A stretch of 47,107 bases of DNA from Knufia peltigerae (GCA_030247855.1 JAPDRN010000196.1:1-47107), one strand, 5' to 3'; shown: positions 33,369 through 44,266, numbered from the stretch's first letter. Notes: generated by a model from the sequence alone, not told the origin. A program made the numbers and translations.

Positions 33369-33680
33369 CACTTTCCGGCTTCTGCCTTGCACAGCTCTTC
33401 GTTGTGAACAAATTCCGTTCAGGGCGACACACCCCGCAGATTAAATGATACGCAGGATCTCCGAGATGAGTCTTGTTGATATAGGCGCGATTGGGTCCAG
33501 TGTGTCGTACACAAAACACACTTGGGCTGGAAGTTTGCAGCAGTGGCCGACTGTTAAAGTTGTTGGCTCTTCTTTGGTCTGGGGATGTTGCTTTCCTGGC
33601 GATTCTTGAAATATCCCTCTAATGATTTGGATGTCCATAACTCAATATACAGTTTTTCTCATACATTTTGAACAAGTACT
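33369..33680. other. Convergent intergenic region, CUE / Psf2
   Basis: 312 bases between two 3' ends; no gene or repeat was seen. Confidence 0.5.
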
Positions 33681-34502
33681 TTAGGTCATTTCGTCGTCGT
33701 CATCGTCATATCTTCGGTTTTCTCTCTCCTCCTCTTCTCGTTCCCGTCTGGCCTGTTCCCGGCTGGCGTCGAGTTTCCTCAGTCCGTCCATAACTCCTGT
33801 GACGAAGCCTCTGGACTCCGATATCTCCATTGCACCAACTCCATCGAGCCGTGTACCTTCTCCGTCCCCTGATAGTTGGTCAACCTCTTTTCGCATTTTC
33901 GCTAAGCGAACTTCTCTGATATCTCTAAGAAGCTGGCGTACTCTATCCGGCTCTGATACGTCATCGGTTGCTGCCTCGAGCAACATCTCTGAAAGTTCAT
34001 ACCAATGATAGGGCAGGGCCGTGGGCGCAGTGTTCACTGTACAGGAGCCCACAAAAGGCGGGGAGGCGTAGAACGGTTTCCCAGAATGATCTGTCTGTCG
34101 CGTCACCGGTATCTGCGGGGCAGGAGAGAATGTATCTGTAAAATGTCTTGTTTCGATGTCGAGAATTTCTTCGAGGTTTTCGATATACAACCATGGCGGG
34201 GGTATGATATTGGCGCGCCGTTGCCGTTTCAACAGGATCGCAAGCCATAAAGGAAGCGTCGTGCGCTGAGGAGGTATGAGAGGTTTGGTAGGTCCCTATA
34301 TATATTGCGACGTGTCAGATGTAAGGCTAGTCAGATCGGAGGCATGCCTCGCACCTCAGATGTTGCAGAGGTCGTGGGAAAGACTTACGCCGAGTAAGTC
34401 TAGACGATCGAGGCGCTGTCGTGGGATGATGGTGATTTGCTCCATCTCGCAGAGGAAGGCCACTTCTGTAGGGAGAAGGCCTGAGGGGTGAGGAAATGCC
34501 AT
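33681..34502 (-). CDS. psf2: GINS complex subunit Psf2 (DNA replication)
   Basis: Psf2 is one of four GINS subunits and part of the CMG replicative helicase with Cdc45 and Mcm2-7. Exons: 34389-34502 and 33681-34295, giving 242 residues; the 93-nt intron has GTAAGT..TAG ends. The N-terminus MAFPHPSGLLPTEVAFLCE leads into EQITIIPRQRLDRLDLLG, and after the splice GPTKPLIPPQRTTLPLWLA and KRQRRANIIPPPWL continue the family pattern without a gap. The helical domain includes PYHWYELSEMLLE and IREVRLAKMRKEV. The extreme C-terminus is a charged Arg/Glu then Asp run, probably disordered. The start at 34502 fits known Psf2 N-termini; a longer in-frame extension to 34706 does not. Divergent from the DUF3431 gene. 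Confidence 0.94.
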
Positions 34503-35180
34503 TGGGAGAGTTGGCTTGATGATCGATAAATCGGCTTCAGCGTTGAAGCAGTGAGAGGCGTCTCGCAGGCACAATTGCATGCGATGTTGACGAGTTCGTA
34601 CCCTTTGCTGCATTTGACGCGCCCAGAGGCTCAAGAACGCGGAAACCTCTTGCGGCCCCTCATTGCTCCGAAGCGCCCTTGAACTCGCCCCGGCTCCAGG
34701 CATCAAAGGGTGATTGGCTCAGCTGAAACCAAGCATGCTAAGCATTTCTCAGTGCCTAGAAAATGCTTGACCTCGACAAGCAGGATGGCAGACACCTCTT
34801 CTGTCTACAGGGTCCTTTCACCATCAGTAATCATAAGGTGATACACGACTCTATTGAAATCTGGTACAACATCTGCATGCAACTATGGACAAGCCGAATA
34901 CGTTCCATGGAGAAGAGATCGTCGAGCGTATCCCAAGTGCATTAGGTAAGTATTATAGGGAGGTGAGATGCCGACTATCTTCCGGTAACGCCGGCGCCGC
35001 CTCTTCGCTCTTTGCATGAGGGCTTTTGGGCCACGTACCGGTGCCTCCGACGCGAGTCTATTGCCGTCTAAGCGCAGCTAAGGCGTTGGGTTCACGTACT
35101 GTAATGTCAGAGAAAGGCAAGTTAGTTTTTGTCAACCTCAATATGCGTGCCGACGCCGTCGTGACATTCCAACAATCCAG
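34503..35180. promoter_or_regulatory. Divergent promoter region, Psf2 / DUF3431
   Basis: 678 bases between outward-facing starts; promoters of both genes are expected here. A 60-codon frame at 34763-34945 lacks any motif and was not accepted. Confidence 0.45.
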
Positions 35181-36320
35181 ATGAGACGCAAAACACGAGG
35201 GGCTTTGATAAATGTCGTGCTCTTCTGCGGCGTCCTTTTACTCATTCTTTATCTGAACACTGCAGGATCAGGCAACGGTGCTAAGAATTTCGCCTGGCGA
35301 ACAGTGCGGTATCAAACAACAGCCTCGACTCTCCCCTCTGCTCAGGGTGTCTGTCGAGGCCTCTCAGACACGACAAAGCCAGCACTTGTAGTGGCTCGAA
35401 TCAATACGGATGACACGAAATGGCTCGACAGACTTTTAGACAAATACCATCTGTGCGTTTACACCGCCGACGCCCCCGTAGACAAATCGTCGAAATACCT
35501 CCAAGTGCCCGAGAATCGAGGCCATGAGGCCATGACATATCTGACGTTCATTATCGACAATTACGAAACTATTCCTTCCTCGGGTGCAGTTTTCGTCCAT
35601 GGTGCACGATGGTCCTGGCATAACGATAACCCTGACTACGACAACGCCGCCCTCCTTGCTGCGCTCAACATATCTTCGGCCTTGACACCTTGGGGATACC
35701 ACAACCTCCGTTGCGACTGGAGTGCGAGCACATGCCCGATGGCAGTTGCTCAGGGCAGCTTCGGTACATCAATAAATGCTATTCTAGAACCGTGGAATCA
35801 GCGACTCGTATCTGATGCCGCCCTACCCGACGCCCTGACGGCGTTATTCGGATTTGAGAATGACAGGCTCAAGCCTGGGGTCAGACTGCATCTAGGCCGC
35901 CATGATGCTGTTCGCGCGCAGTGCTGTGCACAATTCGTCGTGTCACGGGAGAGCATACATCGACATACGCTCGAGGAATACGTTGCACTGAGACAGTGGC
36001 TTCTTGACGGTAGTAGCGGCCAAAGAGCAAATTCCAATTCATCTCAAAGCACCAAGGCTGCCCCGCCAGATGATCGTATCGCTGGCCGCATCATGTCCTA
36101 CGTCTGGCACATCCTATTCTTGGACTACGACACCTTGAACGAGCACATCGACTTGGAAAAGTTGAACGAGCTAGCGTGTCCTTCAGCAGCACAATGTTAC
36201 TGTCGGCTCTACGGCCGGTGTGATCTTCAACGCTGCACACAGGGTCGTTGTTATGGACAATATGTCATACCACCAGGGTATCGCTTGCCAGAGGATTGGG
36301 CAGCGACACATGAACACTGA
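35181..36320 (+). CDS. DUF3431 family type II membrane protein
   Basis: A 379-residue protein of unknown biochemical function with the DUF3431 layout; no intron is needed. The ATG at 35181 opens with a basic stretch (MRRKTRG) and a single hydrophobic segment at about 9-27 (LINVVLFCGVLLLILYL), so it is probably a Golgi or ER type II protein with a lumenal body. The body contains the family blocks VVARINTDDTKWLDRL, VPENRGHEAMTYLTFIIDNY, FVHGARWSWHND and AQCCAQFVVSRESI. The C-terminal part is cysteine-rich (ACPSAAQCYCRLYGRC, CTQGRCYGQ), suggesting disulfides in the secretory pathway. Members are often compared with glycosyltransferases, but I cannot point to a catalytic motif. The 3' end is 77 bases from that of the oleate hydratase gene. 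Confidence 0.78.
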   Translation: MRRKTRGALINVVLFCGVLLLILYLNTAGSGNGAKNFAWRTVRYQTTASTLPSAQGVCRGLSDTTKPALVVARINTDDTKWLDRLLDKYHLCVYTADAPVDKSSKYLQVPENRGHEAMTYLTFIIDNYETIPSSGAVFVHGARWSWHNDNPDYDNAALLAALNISSALTPWGYHNLRCDWSASTCPMAVAQGSFGTSINAILEPWNQRLVSDAALPDALTALFGFENDRLKPGVRLHLGRHDAVRAQCCAQFVVSRESIHRHTLEEYVALRQWLLDGSSGQRANSNSSQSTKAAPPDDRIAGRIMSYVWHILFLDYDTLNEHIDLEKLNELACPSAAQCYCRLYGRCDLQRCTQGRCYGQYVIPPGYRLPEDWAATHEH

Positions 36321-36397
36321 ACAACGGTGCAAGCGATGTTACAAAGTACTCTTATTTTTGGCCGCGAGATCCGAAGATACATCGACATATGTCTTGT

Positions 36398-38152
36398 CTA
36401 AATGAGATGATTATCTTTGAGAAGCTTTCCGACCTCGTTGTCCATTTTTCGCACAATCCAGTTCCTCACAAATTCCGGCAGTGGTGCATCCAACTCTTTA
36501 CCGTCACGTAACCGATTCACCGCAGCAAGCAGTGTTCGAGTATCATATGTTGAATTGAACACTTCAGGTACCCCACGCTCGACCTTGAGCAACTGATAAA
36601 CGGCCTCCATGGCCGTGCGGACCGAATACTCGGTGGTGAAGATGACATCGCGAGTGGTCTCGGCAAACTGACCTATGAAGGCGAAATTCTCGCTGCCGAC
36701 TGGCACGACGTCCGGTCGGTCGCCCGCGTGCCGTGGCATGAAGAAGGACGTGACATACGGCATCATTACCGGCACGCAGGTGGCGCCTGTGGCAGCAAGA
36801 GTGGGTATATCATTTGTCGGCACGCCGAGATGGTACAGCCACTCCTGCGTAATTTCTTCTCCGGTGCAGGCTTGCATGGGCTTCTTGATGTAATCTCCTG
36901 GCACATCAACGAAGAGCGAATAGACCCAGACCACGATCTGATCGCGGGGCTGCTTCTTGAAATGTGGCTGTCGATTGACCGTCCAGCTTAGTAACCAGCT
37001 CGAGTCCTTGACGGTGACGATGCCACCAGTGGTCACTTTGCCACTAAATGGGTCCCGCTTGCAGATATTTTGAATGTATTTGGGTATTCGCTGGTCCAAG
37101 GTGGTGACGGTGGCGGACTGCCATTTCGACTCGGGAATATGAGAGCCAAAAACGTCCGGTCTGCCAAAAGAGGGATTCTTCGCGGCAATGCGCCGCCACA
37201 AGTCCCATGCCGGTGCTGGACCTTCGTCCAACTTCGCAGGTGTCTTCTGGTCTCCTTCACCCGAGTTCTCGGTCAAGGATCCGATCGTCATGAACAGCAA
37301 GTCATTCGCCCCGAGGTCGATGCCGCCTGGTTTCCCGTCCTTGACCCAGTGAATATGGGTAGCTTGCTTCTTCCCTCCGACAACTTCAAAATCAACGTCG
37401 ACTACTTCAGTCTTGTACTGGAACTGGACGCCGTGATCGAGCAGCCATTTATGCAACGGGAGGACGAGAGATTCGTACTGGTTGTACTTTGTGAACTTGA
37501 GGGCAGAGAAATCTGGCAGGCCGCCGATATGGTGGATAAAACGGTGTAGGTAGAGCTTGAACTCGAGGGCCGAATGCCAGTCTTGAAACGCAAACATGGT
37601 CCGCCAGTACATCCAGAAATTGCTCTTCAAGAAATCCCTGCCGACTACCTCATTGATCCGCTTGCCTTCCAGGTCCTTTCGTGATGTCAGAAAGACTCGC
37701 GAGATGTCGTGTTGTGCGGTGGAACTGAGCCCGAAGAGTCCATCCGTGTGCGCGTCCTGTCCCTGGTTGACGGTCGCCCTCTGCAGCGTGTAGTTCGGGT
37801 CGTCCTTGTTCAACCAGTAAAACTCGTCGAGGACCGAGGCGTCTTGGACCTCCAGGGAAGGGATAGACCTGAAGAGATCCCAGAGACATTCGAAGTGCTC
37901 CTCCATCTCTCGGCCCCCGCGGATCACGAATCCCTTTTCGGGCACGTCGAGGCCGTCCAGAGCTCCACCCGGTATGGCCAGCTCCTCGAGAATCGTAATG
38001 TTCTTCCCCGGCATCTGGGCATCACGGACGAGGAACGCTGCTCCGGCCAGGGATGCCAGCCCAGACCCGACGAACCATGCTGTCTTTTCGTCAACCCCCG
38101 GGGCCTTACGGGGTCGCGCGAAGGCTTCGTAGTTTCCACTGCTGTAGTACAT
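36398..38152 (-). CDS. Oleate hydratase family protein (MCRA, FAD-dependent)
   Basis: Oleate hydratases add water to the cis-9 double bond of oleic or linoleic acid to give 10-hydroxy fatty acids; FAD is structural. The single frame gives 584 residues from the ATG at 38152 (MYYSSGNYEAFARP); six more codons upstream have no ATG. The FAD-binding Rossmann motif is GSGLASLAG at 29-37, followed by ITILEE at its acidic end. RGGREMEEHFECLWDLF, with Glu82, corresponds to the conserved catalytic-loop glutamate of the family. FQDWHSALEFKLYLHRFIHH and MTIGSLTENS are further family blocks. ENFAFIGQFAETTRDVIFTTEYSVRTAM is present near the end in recognisable form. Full length suggests a working enzyme. 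Most known members are bacterial, but fungal copies exist. No targeting signal is seen. Confidence 0.91.
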   Translation of the reverse strand: MYYSSGNYEAFARPRKAPGVDEKTAWFVGSGLASLAGAAFLVRDAQMPGKNITILEELAIPGGALDGLDVPEKGFVIRGGREMEEHFECLWDLFRSIPSLEVQDASVLDEFYWLNKDDPNYTLQRATVNQGQDAHTDGLFGLSSTAQHDISRVFLTSRKDLEGKRINEVVGRDFLKSNFWMYWRTMFAFQDWHSALEFKLYLHRFIHHIGGLPDFSALKFTKYNQYESLVLPLHKWLLDHGVQFQYKTEVVDVDFEVVGGKKQATHIHWVKDGKPGGIDLGANDLLFMTIGSLTENSGEGDQKTPAKLDEGPAPAWDLWRRIAAKNPSFGRPDVFGSHIPESKWQSATVTTLDQRIPKYIQNICKRDPFSGKVTTGGIVTVKDSSWLLSWTVNRQPHFKKQPRDQIVVWVYSLFVDVPGDYIKKPMQACTGEEITQEWLYHLGVPTNDIPTLAATGATCVPVMMPYVTSFFMPRHAGDRPDVVPVGSENFAFIGQFAETTRDVIFTTEYSVRTAMEAVYQLLKVERGVPEVFNSTYDTRTLLAAVNRLRDGKELDAPLPEFVRNWIVRKMDNEVGKLLKDNHLI

Positions 38153-40233
38153 GACTTTTGCCTGGCTCAAGTCGTTGACGATATTGTTACTCGGTAATGA
38201 TGAAAATGATGATGTGGTGAAATTGTCTCTATATTTACAAATGTCGGACTTTGAATGAATGATATATAAATAACACTCCGTATGAATTGGTTAGTATTTT
38301 CTGGAACATGTGATGGTTCCAAGGCTTATGTGGTGCATGTTTCGACCGAATCGAGCACATGTAACTCGCATCTATTGATGGGTCTCGGACCATGTGGTGT
38401 GATAATTCTCCCCAAACCTAGGTTCTCTGTACGGTGCATTGCGTACGCCCAGCACAAAATCCCTCGGACCAAGATCTTTCATCAGCTTGATCCACGAATC
38501 TTGTTACTCACAGGAGGCTTTTTGAGATCTCGCCAAACAAAACATGTGCCCGGACTCCATGATTACCGAAAAACAGACTCCGAGAGCAATGAGTAGTCGG
38601 CAACAAATCCATGCGTAATCCATGTACCGTCCTTAACGCCAACCGCTATTCCCAGACTGGCTTAACGACTAGCAGTTTCTTGTTTTCAACAGCGACATCT
38701 TATTTCTCGTGTTCTTTTGCTTTTATTGTTTTTTGGTATGCGTCCGCTGACGATTGCAAGGAGAATGTCGAATTGATCAATTTCCTTGAGGAACTACTTG
38801 ACTGTGTCTCATAGCAGTCTCGACAAATCACCTCTTTGCGTTGGACCGCAGTCTCCCGGAACCTAAACGTAACATTCCACGCACACGCGGTAAGCTTCTT
38901 CCCGGACGAGACGACAGCAGTTCACCAGTCCAGCCGGATAGACTGAGACGTGGCCACTGCGCTGTACAGCTTACGGACGAGAACAACGACGTCGAGATGT
39001 TCTCCTTCCATGGAAGGCTATCGGCTGCCCACGAACGGTGCACATTGTACACAATCTCAGGGTATCACACTCAAATGTGGCATGCAATACTTCAAGAGCT
39101 CTTACCAAACAAAATGTGACTGCAACGGGAATTATCATGTGACCACAGCCATCGGCAGGATCCGCCTCAGGATCATCGGCCCTCGACAGTGAGGCTCGAT
39201 TCTACAATATGTCCAGATCATTTGTCGATGATGGTTTCCTGGAAATGATCCCTGTTTGATCAGATGCCGCTATTATGGTTATAGCACGTCTCAGTTGCCT
39301 TCAAACAACAACACCTCTAGTTCCAACCCGTGGCGGGCAACCAACCCAACGCGCCTCCTTGGGCATGCCGCACGCGTACCATTCACTGATGCCTCGTGAA
39401 AGCCCCGCTTTAGGGGCTCTTATTGGCTCTTTGCAAATATTCAAGGGTTATATTTGTGAAAAGTACAATTCCTCTCAACAATTCCTCAATCTACCTGTGG
39501 CTTGGTTGGTTCACCATTTCAAGACCAGCCTGGTATTCGCCGGAGAAGAGGCACTTTATCTTGGGTATTCACCTACCCTGACGCCAGTGGTGCCTCGAAT
39601 CACTGGTCAGTTCCTAGCATACATGGCCTCTACGTGTGAGTGTCCTAGTTGGGAGATAACGTGACGACATCGCGGAAAAAATCCCCCGCCTGGGATTTCC
39701 CTCGGCCTGGCCGGTAATCACCCAGCGTGTGGTTGCCCTCCTTGCTAGAGTTTTGCTGCTTGGGAAAAGTGATCCTTTTTTTTGCTCTCGTTGCGGTTCG
39801 AACACCTCAGTTGTCTACAGCACAAACACGGTCTCGGTCACGCGTTGGCGAGTCCGCGAGGTCTTCTGGCTTGACATGCTCCAGTCTCATCCTCCATCAG
39901 TTCATTTTGTTGGCCGTGATGCGCTGAATACTTGACAGGGGCTTGGGTACTCCGAGTATAGGTCGGCCTAGCAATGTCAGCCACACTCATTACAGGTAGA
40001 ATACTATGAATCACCTGGCATCTCATGTAGCCATTATCAGGTCAGAATGGACGACCTGGAGGGACCGGTAGATACGTAGAAAGGGACGGGGATGCTTTGG
40101 TGTGCTTGTGCGCGCACACATCATGGACAGACCTCTCTGCCTTTGGCTGCCTGAGCTACGACCTCTGTGGTTTATCTAGTTCTCATCTTACCACACTATA
40201 TAACAGATCCCCTGTCTCTCTGTTCCTCCCTCT
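38153..40233. other. 2.1 kb gene-poor region
   Basis: No gene was supported. A CACTCCGTA word lies at 38274-38282 and TACTCCGAGTA at 39948-39958. The largest frame, 129 codons at 39275-39664, begins with ATG but shows no domain. A short GC hairpin lies at 39401-39418. The left end should hold the oleate hydratase promoter, the right end the 3' untranslated region of the small secreted protein gene. Confidence 0.45.
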
Positions 40234-40599
40234 TTAGTTCTCACATTTCTCACAAAGAGCCTTGCTGCCAAACATGCAACGCTCTCCGAACTCATTGTCA
40301 CAGAAAATGTGCTTGCGTCCGTAGGGGGGCAGCTCACCCTTCAACAAGCAACTTTGAGCCGGATTCAGGGTTTCGACGTTGGCGGCTCCTACTTTGGTCC
40401 AGCCAGGAGCACAATCTCCGTTACAGAACGGCGCAGTGCCTTGCCACTCTCGATGGCAGACCGCTAGTTAGAAAAAGTCAGGTCGCACTCTATACCTAGG
40501 TCTAATGGAAGTGTTCTCTATAGACGTACGGACAGCAGCAGAGACCATTGCAGTGGAGAGAACCATCATGGAGATGATGGTAACTGAGTTAAGCTGCAT
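40234..40599 (-). CDS. Small secreted protein with eight cysteines
   Basis: A two-exon gene missed when only uninterrupted frames are read: 40530-40599 and 40464-40529 as a 66-nt intron (GTACGT..CTAACTAG), then 40234-40463. The product has 99 residues. Residues 1-22 are a signal peptide (MQLNSVTIISMMVLSTAMVS then AA). The mature part has cysteines at 26, 37, 41, 62, 78, 86, 94 and 97. Its most distinctive block is WQGTAPFCNGDCAPGWTKV, a pattern I associate with small secreted cysteine-rich proteins of fungi and other eukaryotes. Branch site and acceptor overlap ideally, and splicing removes an in-frame stop while extending the cysteine-rich frame, which supports the model. TATATA-like bases lie near 40785-40805, upstream. 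Role unknown; an effector or antimicrobial function is only a possibility. Confidence 0.77.
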
Positions 40600-41424
40600 C
40601 TGAATACTGTACATGAAGTATGTGAGCAGGGTAAAATATAGACTTGATTCTTTGCTGACTTACAATGTTGGTTGATGAGTCGTGTGATGTTCTAAATAGG
40701 TTCGTCCTGCTGTATCTATACAGATAGACTTATACCGTTTACTGCTGTAGTCGCGTCTATTTTTTCAGCGCAGGTTTAACCTACCTATATACTTATATAC
40801 TTACTGCAAGGCTCGTGTTCGCCCGATTGAAAGGAAGAGTTTAGGCAAATCACTAGTTGATGAGCTTTGGCCAGGTCCCTCGCCAATGCCCAAATCTTTT
40901 GCTCAAAGGCTTCCTCGTTGTTAAGCAAATGGAGCATAGGCCCTTCCGCTTTTAGATCTAGGCCTCAGGGTAGGCTCGACAATGGAAATCAGCCCCAACC
41001 AGCTGAGCACTAGGACAAAAGCCTCTGGAGAGCGTATTGCGAAGACTTGCTAGTAGACCTGAGGTTATCAACAATTACTTCTTTAGGTATGGTAAGCCCA
41101 AATCTGGGGTGTTCCAGACCATGAAGGCCCCTTCAAAACGACTTGCACCTTGTAGCTGTTCATGAGGTTGAGGACGGTGAGTCGCGACCAGGTCGTCGTC
41201 TGATAGCGGCACCGTCTCCGTGGATGTTGCCGAGAGCTTTGCTTGTGCTGCCAAGCCAATTCTCAACCTCAACTTCCTATTCGTTTGATCTGGACAACTA
41301 GTAACAACGGCTATCCCTGATGTATCATCAACGCGAATTCTGGTTCTGTAATCATAGATAGAATATTTCCGACTGATAGATTTTTCTATGAGTTGAGTCT
41401 GGCAAGTCAGGCTCGGTAAACAAG
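40600..41424. promoter_or_regulatory. Divergent region, small secreted protein / DUF2458
   Basis: 825 bases between outward-facing starts. TATATAC elements near 40787-40803 are the best TATA candidates for the secreted-protein gene on the minus strand. No gene was accepted; a 65-codon frame at 41075-41272 lacks an ATG context and motifs. Confidence 0.4.
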
Positions 41425-42219
41425 ATGGAGCGCAATCCCGAACTGCAACGTGTTCTAGCAGCGCTTAACAGTTACTCTTCGACACCATCAAATACTCCTC
41501 CACCTAGCGACACCACTCTCGAGCAGCAACCGCCTCAGGTCCATCCGCCATCGACTAGCACTTTTATTCCAGGCCTGGGATTCCTGCCTTCAAATCTAAG
41601 CCAAGACAAGCCTATCACCCCACCTCCTGTTCAGCGACAACAGACTGCATTTCCGCAACAGAGATTGACGAGGGAACAGCCCGCGGAGCTCCCCAGCAAG
41701 TCTGCAACTCCTACAGTACCAGACCCATCTACCATAACAACGTGGCCCGCAGCACTGAAGCACGTAACCCGTCATCTCGTACCAAACGAACAGGCAGCCA
41801 ATCGCATCAGACATCTGATATCGGAACAGCACAAGCATGAGCGGCAATGGTGGGCTGGACGTGAAGCAATCGTGGCGAGGCAGCAAGGTAGAGCCGGGAC
41901 CTCACAGCAGGTTGCTGCTTTGTTGAAATCTCTGGGCGGAAAAGAGGTCCCTATGGCTTCATCGGATCCGAGAGCTGACCAGGCTGAGCTGGAAGCCTAC
42001 GACAAGAAAGTGTACGCAGGACTACTGGCGATGGCGGCGGATTTTGACCGACAGTTGAGATCCATCGGGGTACCATTCTACGCCATAAAACACGACCTGG
42101 TAGTTCTGGAAGAAGGACCAGAAAAAGCTGGGGCCACAAAAGGGAGAATCGACAGGGGAGAACTACGAGAGTTACAGCAGAAAATGTTGCAGACTTTGGA
42201 GGACCTCTTTGCTGACTGA
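41425..42219 (+). CDS. DUF2458 family protein
   Basis: A 264-residue protein in one frame, matching the fungal DUF2458 family, whose function is not established. The ATG at 41425 has an AAG ATGG context. The N-terminal 100 residues are Pro/Gln/Ser/Thr-rich and probably disordered. The conserved part begins at TTWPAALKHVTRHL. It contains RIRHLISEQHKHERQWWAGR, a helix typical of the family, then a second helical block with ELEAYDKKVYAGLLAMAADFD and LRSIGVPFYAIKHDLV. The end, RELQQKMLQTLEDLF, is also helical. A coiled-coil or complex-subunit role is possible but not shown. Confidence 0.77.
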   Translation: MERNPELQRVLAALNSYSSTPSNTPPPSDTTLEQQPPQVHPPSTSTFIPGLGFLPSNLSQDKPITPPPVQRQQTAFPQQRLTREQPAELPSKSATPTVPDPSTITTWPAALKHVTRHLVPNEQAANRIRHLISEQHKHERQWWAGREAIVARQQGRAGTSQQVAALLKSLGGKEVPMASSDPRADQAELEAYDKKVYAGLLAMAADFDRQLRSIGVPFYAIKHDLVVLEEGPEKAGATKGRIDRGELRELQQKMLQTLEDLFAD

Positions 42220-42937
42220 TCCGCGATGAAGCGAAAGCTCATGTTGAGTTTATGAATGATGAAATCTCAACACAAGCGTGCACATGAGGATTGGATGACT
42301 ATCACGACCTATGCCTCGAGCTCGAGGTAAATGCCAGCCTAAGGTCCAACGCCATGGTTTTGTCGCGTCGTGTCATGAGAACCCGACTTTAGAGTCCATG
42401 ATCCTTCCGCTATTATTGCATGGAAGAACTGGAAAGAGTCAGTATATCATGTTACTCTTTGGGTAACAGCCGACAATAAACAGCTGTCAGCTCTGGCATG
42501 GCCTACTTTGGCCGGTATCGAGCCATCTGAGATTGGCTGCTTGCATATCGTTACGACATAATTAATATTATGACGTGTTATGAAAGCAATCACTAACTCG
42601 CTGAATGTTCTTGGGTTGCTGGCGAGATCTCTTTGCAATTCGTGCTGATGGGAAACAATTGCGACTACTGCACTGCACTCGAATGGCAGTGACAACCAAC
42701 GCTATTCAGAAGACACGATATTTCATAGGTGCAGGCAGTGACACGCCCTCTGCCTTCACTTTCAACAACAACAACAACACCACCACCACCACCAACGCCA
42801 GAAGTTTCCTTCTCGTTGATACCTAAACCTCACCGTGCCGTCAACAACCTCAAAAATTACAAGTTTGCAAATCCTGCGTCTAGAACCCCCATCACCCTCT
42901 TTTGGTCGTCTCCCGTCTTCACCAGATCCTGCCCACA
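42220..42937. other. Intergenic region with AAC/ACC microsatellite
   Basis: 718 bases holding the DUF2458 3' end and the promoter and leader of the next gene. The microsatellite at 42763-42795 is listed separately. No gene was seen. Confidence 0.45.
42763..42795 (+). repeat. (AAC)n(ACC)n microsatellite
   Basis: About six AAC triplets pass directly into about five ACC triplets. It lies about 145-175 bases upstream of the next start codon, probably in the promoter or leader. Confidence 0.75.
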
Positions 42938-44266
42938 ATGGACGTCTTGCAAGAAGCCAGTCAAGCTGATCTAGTCTACCTTTCCAAACATGCCGAAGTA
43001 TTAGCAGCAGGTCTCAACAAACAACAGTCTGAATGCGGCCACCAGAGCACTTCCGTCGAAATCTCTCAAGTCGCCGCAGAGCTAAGACTACTATCGGAGG
43101 AGTTGAACAATCTCTGGAAGGCAATCGATGTCAAACAAGAGCAGTACACGAATGTGTTCAGGGAAGACCTCTGGGAAATGCACAATAATCTCGAGGGCAT
43201 ATTCGAAGATGTCGAGGATTGTTGTAGAGAGATGCAGAAAGCCGATCAAATCGAGGCCACTGCTCTCGGCTGGCTTCATCGTCGGCCATATGTCAAGAAA
43301 CTACGAAAACATCTTGAGGCCAATAAAACTACTCTAATAGTCATGAGGACGGTGCTGCACCATGGCACAGAGTATGGATTGCAAAGGTAAACTTGGTTCC
43401 TCTACTCTGATCACATCGACTGACCTGCTCCAAGCTCTCCAGAACGCCTTGCTGAATCATCTCCTCATATCCTTCAAGAAGACTTGGCAATATTGCAGTC
43501 GGTATTCGCAAGTAAACAAGCCATCGAGGAGCTGGAAAGTGCTACGAAAATGTCGAAACAAAACACGCCGTTGCTTTCCTCCTTAAAGACTCCTACCTTT
43601 CAACCTGGAGCCCACGGTCGAAACCTTTCCTCTGCCACTGGTGTTGATACTCCTGCGGTCGAAGACTTTCTGCCTCCTGGAACAACCGGAAATAAGGATG
43701 CAGACCCCCTGACAAAGAGGTTTTCAAAACGTGGTGTCCGTCTTGCTGTGCATAGTTCAATTATGGACCTCAATGCTCACGAGATCCCCGACTCGCTCAA
43801 GAAGAGGTGGATTCACAAAGCTAGATTCCGACAAAAAGGCAGGTTGTTCGCCGCAGGTAGCCTATCGAGTGCTCAACTCAGCAAGATATCGGAGGTTACC
43901 TCAGTTACGAGTGGTGAACATCGTAGGGGTCCATCGCATTCCACCGATGGTGCAAGAGATGAGAACGACAACGACAAACGTTCGGAATTGTCAAGCACCG
44001 ATGAACTCCCGACTGCCCATGTGTCCAAGGCAAAAAAACGAGGCTTGACCTTGTTGGCTACTCCGGTTGGCCAAACCTTGGGCAAACTCATTACGAAATT
44101 GAGCTCCACGAGTCTTCGAGAAAATCGTGACGCCAATTCCGCCCCGAAAAAGACCAAGGACTCCGACAAGTCAGGTTGGACTTACAAATTGACTAAACCA
44201 TTCGAGAAGTCCGAGTTGACTACCCCCGACTACAATCAAGATATCGAAAACATGGTCCTACGTTGA
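42938..44266 (+). CDS. Unrecognised protein, helical N-terminus, basic disordered C-terminus
   Basis: Exons 42938-43386 and 43435-44266 give 426 residues; the 48-nt intron (GTAAAC..CAAG) joins LQRS/SPERL in frame. The N-terminal 170 residues are strongly helical with heptad-like spacing (VSQVAAELRLLSEELNNLW-like text, DLWEMHNNLEGIFEDVEDCC). The layout resembles the N-terminal helical domains of many uncharacterised fungal signalling proteins. The remainder is Ser/Thr/Lys-rich and low in hydrophobic residues, with two basic patches (FSKRGVRLAVHSS and LKKRWIHKARFRQKGRL) that could bind nucleic acid or lipid. No catalytic motif, signal peptide or membrane segment is visible. I do not recognise the gene. 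Confidence 0.74.

Noticed and set aside
34763..34945. 60-codon plus-strand frame between Psf2 and DUF3431
   Set aside because: No motif and no splice partner in either direction.
39401..39418. AGCCCC..GGGGCT hairpin followed by T-rich bases
   Set aside because: Looks like a bacterial terminator, but this is fungal DNA and no gene ends there; six-base stems occur by chance.
39275..39664. 129-codon plus-strand frame starting with ATG
   Set aside because: No recognisable family, no signal peptide and ordinary non-coding composition; could still be a young gene, but the sequence alone does not support it.
41075..41272. 65-codon minus-strand frame
   Set aside because: No motif, and it lies in a region expected to be promoter.
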